Shown: positions 1 to 4,861 of the stretch, piece after piece
Layout of the letters: every line of letters begins with the position of its first letter
Position numbering within the stretch: position 1 is the first letter of the stretch
NCBI GenBank assembly: GCA_026419315.1
Contig: JANZZQ010000047.1
Coordinates: 1 to 8,379, forward strand
From: Armatimonadota bacterium
GTDB taxonomy: Bacteria; Armatimonadota; Fervidibacteria; Fervidibacterales; Fervidibacteraceae
Direction of reading: 5' to 3'
Length of the DNA stretch: 8,379 nucleotides
Notes under the pieces: model-generated
What the model was told of the DNA's origin: nothing
The model's database searches: none
What the model saw: only the letters and a program-made list of their open reading frames with translations
Translations under genes and position numbers: made by a program

Positions 1-129
1 AAGGTGCGGTGCCTTTAGCGTAAACTATTGCCTGTCGGGATAGAAAGTGTTAAACTGTCAAACTGCGTGGCAGTGAGAGAAGGAAGATGCTCAGGGGAGA
101 AAAGGGGGTGAGGCACGCCGCCAAAAATT

Positions 130-135
130 GGAGGG
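130..135 (+). promoter_or_regulatory. Shine-Dalgarno that selects the GTG start of the DciA-like gene
   Basis: GGAGGG lies 7 bases before the GTG at 143. An in-frame TTG at 128 overlaps this motif, so the motif can only serve the GTG. This moves the start five codons downstream of the longest open frame. Confidence 0.75.
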
Positions 136-142
136 TCGCACT

Positions 143-706
143 GTGGAACCAGTGCGTGATGTCTTAGAACAGATTATCGGGCAACTTGCCTCGCCCGAAT
201 GGCTCAAAAATGTGTTGAAACTGAAGTGGCGGCAGATTGTTGGCGACCAATTAGCGAAACGAACCCAAGTGCGACATGTGAAGGATGGGGTAGTAACGGT
301 TGTCGCCAGCAACCCTGCTGTAGCCAACGAACTCCAATACCGAAAGGACGAATTGCGTCGAAGAATTCGTGAAGCCGCACAATTTGAACCCCTTGACATA
401 AGGATCCGAATCGGTGTGGTTCAACCCGAAGAAGTTGTAAAAGCACATAGGATAGAGCAAGAGCTGTCCCGTTTGGTGCTTTCGCCTCGTGAAAAATCGC
501 TAATTGAGCAAACAGTTGCCCCCATTCAGGACCCAGAGTTGAAGGAGAAAGTTGCCCGAGTGTTTGAGCGATTTTTGAAGTTGAGTCAATGGAAGCGACG
601 GCACGGGTTCAAGGAGTGTCCGAGATGCAAAGCCCTCTACCGAGGTCAACGAACTTATTGCCCCGTGTGTCGCATTGAATTGCGGCGCCTCGTCCACCAA
701 AATTGA
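143..706 (+). CDS. DUF721/DciA-family protein with C-terminal zinc ribbon
   Basis: A 187-residue protein. Residues about 1-90 match the DUF721 (DciA) pattern: an N-terminal helix beginning EPVRDVLEQI, then the KWRQIVGDQLAKRT segment (28-41) with its hallmark Trp, then a beta strand DGVVTVVASNPAVANELQY and a basic helix RKDELRRRI. DciA proteins help load the replicative helicase DnaB in bacteria that lack DnaC; that role is family knowledge, not shown here. Residues about 100-150 are charged and helical. The C-terminus carries two CxxC pairs, C159/C162 (CPRC) and C173/C176 (CPVC), typical of a zinc ribbon and not part of the minimal DUF721 fold. The GTG start is chosen for its Shine-Dalgarno; it also gives an N-terminus of ordinary DUF721 form. 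The 142 bases upstream contain no supportable gene. The next gene lies 98 bases downstream on the same strand. The family assignment is fairly secure; helicase loading is inferred. Confidence 0.8.
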   Translation: MEPVRDVLEQIIGQLASPEWLKNVLKLKWRQIVGDQLAKRTQVRHVKDGVVTVVASNPAVANELQYRKDELRRRIREAAQFEPLDIRIRIGVVQPEEVVKAHRIEQELSRLVLSPREKSLIEQTVAPIQDPELKEKVARVFERFLKLSQWKRRHGFKECPRCKALYRGQRTYCPVCRIELRRLVHQN

Positions 707-770
707 TTCTCGTTCGTTACCTCTTTGTCTCATTCATCAAGGCCATTACCTGAAGACCGTCTCGTTTTTT

Positions 771-804
771 GAGGTGACAGACTTTTTAGACAGAGGTGAG
801 CGAC
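771..804 (+). repeat. Duplicated GAGGTGA-nnGAC motif before the ATPase gene
   Basis: GAGGTGACAGAC (771-782) and GAGGTGAGCGAC (793-804) match at 10 of 12 positions and are 22 bases apart. The second copy contains the ribosome-binding site of the ATPase gene. The first has no start codon at a useful distance in that frame. It may be a local duplication of the translation-initiation region. Confidence 0.5.
793..798 (+). promoter_or_regulatory. Shine-Dalgarno that selects ATG 805
   Basis: GAGGTG ends 6 bases before ATG 805. An in-frame GTG at 796 lies inside the motif and so is not the start. The chosen ATG gives MRVLLYTGKGGVGKT, the usual ArsA/Get3 N-terminus. Confidence 0.75.
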
Positions 805-1971
805 ATGAGAGTGCTGCTTTACACAGGTAAGGGTGGGGTAGGGAAGACCAGTGTTTCTGCGGCGACTGCGCTTTACTGTGCTGAGTTGGGATATCGGACC
901 TTGGTCATGAGCACCGACCCTGCCCATTCCCTTACCGATTCGTTTGGTCAACATATCCGTAGCGAACCAACGCCGCTGGCGAAAAACCTTTGGGGGCTTG
1001 AAATTGACCCGTTCCGCGAGATAGAGGAGAACTGGGCAATAGTCAAGGATTATCTTTCAACCCTCTTCGCATCTCAAGGGGTTAACGATATTGTTGCGGA
1101 GGAACTTTCAATTTTGCCTGGCATGGACGAACTTTTCAGCCTGTTGAAAATTCGCAATTTTTACGAACAAAACGCTTACGATGTCATCGTTGTTGATTGC
1201 GCGCCGACCGGGGCAACTTTGAGGTTGCTTCACTTCCCTGAGATGATTGGGTGGTATATGCGCAGGTTGTTTCATGTTCAACGAAAGGTTGTTGGGACGA
1301 TCCGAAAGTTCACAGACGAAATCTTTTCAATCCCACTGCCTAGAGAGGAAGTTTACGACACCGTTGAACGGCTTTACAAACGGGTTGGGGACATGAAGGC
1401 GGTTCTCGCTGACCCTGAGGTAACTTCCATTAGGCTTGTGCTCAACCCAGAAAAGATGGTGATTGAAGAGACGCGCCGAGCCTACACTTACTTGAACCTT
1501 TTCGGGTTCGTCTGCGACGCTGTGATTGCCAACAAAGTGTTACCCGACGAAGTGACTGACAAATACTTTGCCGAGTGGAAGGCGTCTCAACAGCGGTATC
1601 TGGAAGAAGTGGAGGCATCTTTCGGGCTTCTGCCGATTTTCAAAGTCAGGCTTTACGAAAGGGAAGTTGTCGGGATCAAGGCGCTTCGGCAAATGGCCAA
1701 AGACCTTTACGGCGATTGCGACCCGACAGACCATTTTGCTGAGGTCAAACCGATGAGAATTGTCAAGAGAGGAAAGGACTATTGGCTTGAATTGCACCTG
1801 CCCTTCACCGAGAAAGGAGAAATTCACTTGCTCCGCAGGGGCGATGAGTTAATAATCCGAGTCGGCACAATCAAACGGCATCTGGTGTTACCTCACATTT
1901 TGGCGAAGCAAGAGCCTAAGGGGGCGAAAATTGAGGACGGGATTTTACAAATTCGGTTCGGAACATCTTAA
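805..1971 (+). CDS. ArsA/Get3-family ATPase with C-terminal alpha-crystallin-like domain (Get3d-like)
   Basis: A 388-residue cytosolic P-loop ATPase of the ArsA/Get3/TRC40 family. The deviant Walker A GKGGVGKT spans residues 8-15. Switch I is STDPAHS (36-42), PGMDE is at 105-109, switch II is DCAPTG (131-136) followed by LRLLHFPEM, and NPEKM (214-218) is the adenine-side loop. Residues about 317-388 form a separate beta-rich domain (MRIVKRGKDYWLELHLPF onward) like the HSP20/alpha-crystallin tail of bacterial ArsA-like proteins and Get3d. The zinc-binding CxxC of eukaryotic Get3 is absent, and there is one ATPase domain, not the tandem pair of arsenite-pump ArsA. No arsenic genes (arsB, arsR, arsD) are nearby. 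Arsenite transport is therefore unlikely; a targeting or chaperone-like role is inferred and the client is unknown. The family call is secure. Confidence 0.92.
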   Translation: MRVLLYTGKGGVGKTSVSAATALYCAELGYRTLVMSTDPAHSLTDSFGQHIRSEPTPLAKNLWGLEIDPFREIEENWAIVKDYLSTLFASQGVNDIVAEELSILPGMDELFSLLKIRNFYEQNAYDVIVVDCAPTGATLRLLHFPEMIGWYMRRLFHVQRKVVGTIRKFTDEIFSIPLPREEVYDTVERLYKRVGDMKAVLADPEVTSIRLVLNPEKMVIEETRRAYTYLNLFGFVCDAVIANKVLPDEVTDKYFAEWKASQQRYLEEVEASFGLLPIFKVRLYEREVVGIKALRQMAKDLYGDCDPTDHFAEVKPMRIVKRGKDYWLELHLPFTEKGEIHLLRRGDELIIRVGTIKRHLVLPHILAKQEPKGAKIEDGILQIRFGTS

Positions 1972-1986
1972 GACCGGCGGCTGCGC

Positions 1987-2083
1987 GATTTTTGCAAAGC
2001 CTGCCCATGAGTTGGCCAAACTAAACCCGTTTGGCAAAGTCTGGCACTCAACATTGAGGTCAAAACTGATTTTTACAAAGCTT
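1987..2083 (+). repeat. Pair of 16-base direct repeats in the gap after the ATPase gene
   Basis: GATTTTTGCAAAGCCT (1987-2002) and GATTTTTACAAAGCTT (2068-2083) match at 14 of 16 positions and are 81 bases apart. They flank the inverted repeat at 2015-2035. The function is unknown; they could be a local duplication or paired protein-binding sites. Confidence 0.45.
2015..2035 (+). repeat. Inverted repeat between ATPase and zinc-ribbon genes
   Basis: GCCAAAC (2015-2021) and GTTTGGC (2029-2035) are perfect complements around a 7-base spacer. It lies 43 bases after the ATPase stop codon. No T-run follows, so it is not a standard intrinsic terminator; an operator or 3'-end stem-loop remains possible. 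Confidence 0.45.
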
Positions 2084-2200
2084 CAGAAAGGTGTCCAAGG
2101 TGGCTTATTTCCGACTTGATGCGGTGTATCTTGCTTCTGAATTGACGGCAAAATTTTCTATGAAGCGACGAAATTTACGGGCAAAGAGGTGACCGAAGGA

Positions 2201-2605
2201 ATGAGACGCCCTGTGACTTGTCGCCGATGCGGAAAAGCGATAAGACAAGGGCAGGTCATGGGGGTTTGGGTGTTAGGCAACGGCTTCGTTAAATTGCAAG
2301 TTCGTTACTTGTGTCCGAGGTGCAAATTTGAAGGCTATGTCACTTTGCCACCTGAAGTTTGGGCCGGTGCAAGGCTGGTTTGGGAAGTGCCTCTAACGGA
2401 ACTTTCTGAAGAGGAGGTTGAGAAATTTGCCCAAATGCCGCCGATAACCATTGACGATGTGCTGGATTTTCACGATGCACTCAAATACATTGACCGAATT
2501 CCGAGGGCGCTCTTCGAGCGCCCTTCAAATCAGTCGAAAGTCAGGGCTAAATTTGACCTTTCACCAAAGTTTCAAAAGCAATTGCCCCACCGGGGGGAAC
2601 CTTAA
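2201..2605 (+). CDS. Small zinc-ribbon protein of unknown function
   Basis: A 134-residue protein I do not recognise as a named family. Two CxxC pairs, C7/C10 (CRRC) and C38/C41 (CPRC), are separated by 27 residues, giving a likely one-zinc ribbon over residues 5-50. After this come a strand LVWEVPLTELSEEEVEKF and a segment PPITIDDVLDFHDALKYI (80-97) that looks like a conserved helix rather than filler. The tail from about 108 is basic and low in predicted structure. The ATG at 2201 is chosen over an in-frame GTG at 2189 because GAGGTGA (2186-2192) covers that GTG and sits 8 bases before the ATG; GAAGGA also abuts the ATG. It lies 229 bases after the ATPase gene and converges on ribH across 37 bases. 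It could be a nucleic-acid-binding or regulatory protein, but nothing visible proves that. Confidence 0.7.
   Translation: MRRPVTCRRCGKAIRQGQVMGVWVLGNGFVKLQVRYLCPRCKFEGYVTLPPEVWAGARLVWEVPLTELSEEEVEKFAQMPPITIDDVLDFHDALKYIDRIPRALFERPSNQSKVRAKFDLSPKFQKQLPHRGEP
2504..2524 (+). repeat. Strong hairpin inside the 3' part of the zinc-ribbon gene
   Basis: AGGGCGCTC (2504-2512) and GAGCGCCCT (2516-2524) form a perfect 9-bp GC-rich stem with a TTC loop. It sits within codons for RALFERP. There is no T-run after it on the plus strand, so termination is not evident. It may only reflect codon choice. Confidence 0.5.
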
Positions 2606-2642
2606 CTTCTAACTTCGCCACATGGCTGCGGTTTGGAGCGTT

Positions 2643-3119
2643 TTACCCTTCGGATTCTATTTTTCGCAGTAAATTCGCCATCTCCATCGCTGTCATTGCA
2701 GCATCAAAACCTCGGTTTCCTGCTTTTGCCCCCGCTCGTTCAAGTGCTTGTTCAAGGTTATCGGCGGTAACAACACCGAAAACAACGGGCACTTCTGTGT
2801 CCAACATGACCTGTGCTATCCCTTTTGAAGTTTCACTTGCAACATACTCAAAATGAGGCGTATCACCGCGGATGATGCAACCCAAGCAAATTACTGCATC
2901 ATACTTCCCACTTTTCGCAAACTTTTGAGCGACAAGCGGGATTTCAAAAGAGCCCGGGGTCCAAGCAATAGTGATTGAGTTTTCGTCCACTTCGTGTCTT
3001 CTCAAGGCATCCAAAGCGCCGTCAAGCAATCTTTGAGTTACCAAACTGTTGAAACGGCTGACGACAATTGCGAATTTCAACCCTCGCGCCGTTAATTGTC
3101 CTTCCAATACTTTTGGCAA
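2643..3119 (-). CDS. ribH: 6,7-dimethyl-8-ribityllumazine synthase (riboflavin synthase beta chain)
   Basis: A 158-residue cytosolic enzyme of the usual family length. It condenses 5-amino-6-ribitylamino-uracil with 3,4-dihydroxy-2-butanone 4-phosphate, the penultimate step of riboflavin synthesis. Visible motifs include SRFN (21-24), PGSFEIP (55-61, substrate pocket), GCIIRGDTPHFEYV with the catalytic-type His89, FGVVT (114-118), and RAGAKAGNRGFDAA with phosphate-binding-type Arg128. The GNRG replaces the more common GNKG, a conservative change. The start is TTG at 3119, supported by GGGGGTGA six bases upstream. No other rib genes are in the window, and no FMN riboswitch-like leader is visible upstream. 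It follows ilvC by 59 bases on the same strand and is probably co-transcribed with it. It converges with the zinc-ribbon gene; the 37 bases between (2606-2642) show no convincing terminator. Confidence 0.97.
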   Translation of the reverse strand: MPKVLEGQLTARGLKFAIVVSRFNSLVTQRLLDGALDALRRHEVDENSITIAWTPGSFEIPLVAQKFAKSGKYDAVICLGCIIRGDTPHFEYVASETSKGIAQVMLDTEVPVVFGVVTADNLEQALERAGAKAGNRGFDAAMTAMEMANLLRKIESEG

Positions 3120-3125
3120 CTTCGT

Positions 3126-3133
3126 TCACCCCC
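3126..3133 (-). promoter_or_regulatory. Shine-Dalgarno for the TTG start of ribH
   Basis: On the minus strand this reads GGGGGTGA and ends 6 bases before the TTG at 3119. It is complementary to the TCACCCC arm of the neighbouring hairpin (3148-3154), so it could be sequestered in an alternative fold. Confidence 0.65.
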
Positions 3134-3147
3134 AAGCAGCAGGGTTT

Positions 3148-3170
3148 GGGGTGAGGCAATGCCTCACCCC
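3148..3170 (-). repeat. Perfect 10-bp hairpin between ilvC and ribH
   Basis: GGGGTGAGGC and GCCTCACCCC flank a 3-base loop, with no mismatch. It begins 8 bases after the ilvC stop codon in the direction of transcription. No T-run follows on either strand, so it is not a canonical intrinsic terminator. It may be a transcript-stabilising or translational-coupling structure, or one copy of a dispersed palindromic element; GGGGTGAGGCA also occurs at 105-115. Confidence 0.8.
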
Positions 3171-3178
3171 GGTGTGGT

Positions 3179-4183
3179 TTACTTCCGCTCTTGCATTTGG
3201 AGCCAAGGCATCATCGCTCGCAACTTCTGTCCGACCTGTTCAATTAGGTGTTTGCTTTGTCGCTCAAGTTCAGCGTGAAATACGGGCCGTCCCGCTTGAT
3301 TTTCAAGCACCCACTCGCGGGCGAACTGACCGCTTTGGATTTCTTCAAGAATTTCCTTCATCGCCCTTCGGACGGACTCGTTGATAACTCGTTTGCCCCT
3401 TGTCACGTCACCGTATTTTGCGGTGTCACTTATCCATTTCCTCATCCCGCTTATCCCTTGCGAGTAAATCAAGTCGACGATAAGCTTGAGTTCGTGAAGG
3501 CATTCAAAGTATGCGACCTCGGGTTGGTAGCCCGCCTCAACGAGTGTTTCAAAGCCGGCACGAATCAGTTCCGTAACCCCACCGCATAAAACGCACTGTT
3601 CGCCGAAAAGGTCAGTTTCAGTCTCTTCGGCGAATGTCGTTTCGATCACCCCTGCCCTCGTTGCCCCCAAAGCTTTCGCATAGGCAAGTGCCAATTGCTT
3701 TGCTTTGCCCGTAAAGTCTTGATGCACAGCGACTAAGGCTGGCACTCCCTTGCCTTCAACATACATTTGCCGGACTAAATTGCCCGGACCTTTAGGTGCA
3801 ACCATGATGACATCAACGGTTGGCGGTGGGACAATTTGGCGATAGTGAATGTTGAACCCGTGGGCAAACAAAAGCGCTTGACCCTCACGCAAGTGGGGGG
3901 CAACACTTTCGCGATACATTCCCGGCATCTCTGTATCAGGTGTCATGAAAGCAATCAAATCTGACTGCTTTGTGGCATCTTCGATCGTTGCTGGTTCAAG
4001 CCCGTCGGATTTCACTCGCTCCCAACTTTTGCTTCCTGCCCTCAATCCGACGATAACTTTGATGCCGCTATCTCGCAAGTTTTGGGCGTGGGCGTGACCT
4101 TGACTGCCGTAACCCAAGACAGCAACAACTTTGCCTTGTAATGGTTCCAAACTCACATCCGGGTCGTAATAAACGGTTGCCAC
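3179..4183 (-). CDS. ilvC: Ketol-acid reductoisomerase, short class I form
   Basis: A 334-residue enzyme, complete and of the usual class I length. It converts acetolactate and acetohydroxybutyrate to dihydroxy-isovalerate and dihydroxy-methylvalerate in valine, leucine and isoleucine synthesis. The nucleotide-binding motif GYGSQGHAHAQN spans 24-35. The following loop LRAGSKSW (47-54) has the serine-containing form usually linked to NADPH use. AHGFNIHY (107-114) follows, then the magnesium and substrate residues D191 and E195 in AEETETDLFGEQ, E227 and E231 in FECLHE, and Ser252 in ISDTAKYG. The start is GTG at 4183, with AAGGAGG 8 bases upstream. The 191-base leader back to the membrane-protein gene contains a small inverted repeat (CACAG 4276-4280, CTGTG 4288-4292) but no T-box or credible leader peptide. 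No other ilv or leu genes are present. It is probably co-transcribed with ribH. Confidence 0.98.
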   Translation of the reverse strand: MATVYYDPDVSLEPLQGKVVAVLGYGSQGHAHAQNLRDSGIKVIVGLRAGSKSWERVKSDGLEPATIEDATKQSDLIAFMTPDTEMPGMYRESVAPHLREGQALLFAHGFNIHYRQIVPPPTVDVIMVAPKGPGNLVRQMYVEGKGVPALVAVHQDFTGKAKQLALAYAKALGATRAGVIETTFAEETETDLFGEQCVLCGGVTELIRAGFETLVEAGYQPEVAYFECLHELKLIVDLIYSQGISGMRKWISDTAKYGDVTRGKRVINESVRRAMKEILEEIQSGQFAREWVLENQAGRPVFHAELERQSKHLIEQVGQKLRAMMPWLQMQERK

Positions 4184-4191
4184 ACAAACCG

Positions 4192-4198
4192 CCTCCTT
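4192..4198 (-). promoter_or_regulatory. Shine-Dalgarno for the GTG start of ilvC
   Basis: On the minus strand this reads AAGGAGG, 8 bases before the GTG at 4183. It fixes a non-ATG start and gives the normal MATVYYD N-terminus of class I enzymes. Confidence 0.8.
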
Positions 4199-4374
4199 TC
4201 ACCAGTCTAAATAACGCTAGTTGCATTTTGGCACAAGGAACAAAAGCAGGACCGAACAGGTCAACTCAAACCGAACACAGATTCACCCTGTGCCAGTATC
4301 GTGGCGGAGGAAATTTTTTCAGGAAGCCTTCTTCATTTCCAACAACAGTGAAGTTGGGGAAACGAGCAGTGGCC

Positions 4375-4782
4375 CTACACCCACTTGACTGCGGGCATAA
4401 AAATCAGCGTTGCCCACAATGCCAACCTCGCCGCTGTTGACCAATCACGAAATTCCTCTTTCTGCCAAGCAAGTTTGCGTTCATCCTTTTCGTGTTTGCG
4501 CTTTGTCGCATCAATCCAAACTATAATGCCTGTCAAGCAAAGTGCTGTCAACTCAAGCAAAGGCAAAGAGGGTAGGGGCGAAGTGGTTAGGTGGATTAGC
4601 CTCTCTGCGAAAATGCCAATCAAGCCATAACTGAAAAGGTGAGTGGCAAGCCCGGAGAGTTTATGAGGGAGCAAGTATGGTGACCAAACCACGATAGTCA
4701 CAAAAGAAGCCCAAAAAAGTGCGCCCCCAAGTGACGGATTGCGCGTGCACTGAGCAACCAACTCGCCAATTAACCGTTCCAT
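4375..4782 (-). CDS. Small multi-pass membrane protein of unknown function
   Basis: A 135-residue protein I do not recognise. Four hydrophobic stretches are visible: about 18-38 (LGGALFWASFVTIVVW...), 43-59, 73-91 (LPLLELTALCLTGIIVW) and 116-131. A strongly charged segment KRKHEKDERKLAWQKEEFRDW (94-114) lies between the third and fourth and is probably cytoplasmic by the positive-inside rule. No catalytic or transport motif is visible. The ATG start is well supported by GGGAGGT 8 bases upstream, which argues for a real gene. It lies 72 bases after the glycoside hydrolase at 4855-6201 on the same strand and 191 bases before ilvC, so it may belong to either transcript. An alternative explanation, a chance hydrophobic frame, is unlikely given the ribosome-binding site and topology. 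Confidence 0.65.
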   Translation of the reverse strand: MERLIGELVAQCTRNPSLGGALFWASFVTIVVWSPYLLPHKLSGLATHLFSYGLIGIFAERLIHLTTSPLPSLPLLELTALCLTGIIVWIDATKRKHEKDERKLAWQKEEFRDWSTAARLALWATLIFMPAVKWV

Positions 4783-4790
4783 CCTAATGC

Positions 4791-4797
4791 ACCTCCC
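4791..4797 (-). promoter_or_regulatory. Shine-Dalgarno of the small membrane protein gene
   Basis: On the minus strand this reads GGGAGGT, 8 bases before the ATG at 4782. It is the main nucleotide-level evidence that this unrecognised short gene is translated. Confidence 0.7.
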
Positions 4798-4851
4798 TCG
4801 CTTGCGCCGTCACTGACATTTTAATCTTCTAAGGACGACAAAGCAAGGGTC

Positions 4852-4861
4852 AGGTTAACCT
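4852..4861. repeat. 10-base palindrome over the stop codon of the Tat-exported hydrolase
   Basis: AGGTTAACCT is a perfect palindrome covering the TAA at 4855-4857. It has no loop and no T-run, so it is more like a DNA-binding site or chance than a terminator. Confidence 0.3.

Noticed and set aside
28..56. Possible promoter TTGCCT-17-TTAAAC before the DciA-like gene.
   Set aside because: The -10 matches only about half the consensus and the AT-rich choice of sites makes chance likely.
91..399. Minus-strand 102-codon open frame opposite the DciA-like gene.
   Set aside because: It lies antisense to a well-supported gene and has a serine/arginine-rich shadow composition without a ribosome-binding site.
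3148..3170. Intrinsic terminator between ilvC and ribH.
   Set aside because: The stem is strong but no T-run follows on either strand.
3120..3178. FMN riboswitch upstream of ribH.
   Set aside because: The gap is only 59 bases, far too short for an RFN element, and none of its conserved segments is present.
4072..4226. Minus-strand open frame overlapping the ilvC start, beginning MQLALFRLVKGGG, considered as a branched-chain amino acid leader peptide.
   Set aside because: It has no Shine-Dalgarno, it runs 51 codons into ilvC out of frame, and no terminator/antiterminator pair follows. The leucine codons are too few and scattered to suggest attenuation.
4184..4374. T-box riboswitch in the ilvC leader, suggested by AGGGTGAATCTGTG on the minus strand.
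   Set aside because: It lacks the TGGN core of the T-box and no specifier stem or terminator is visible.
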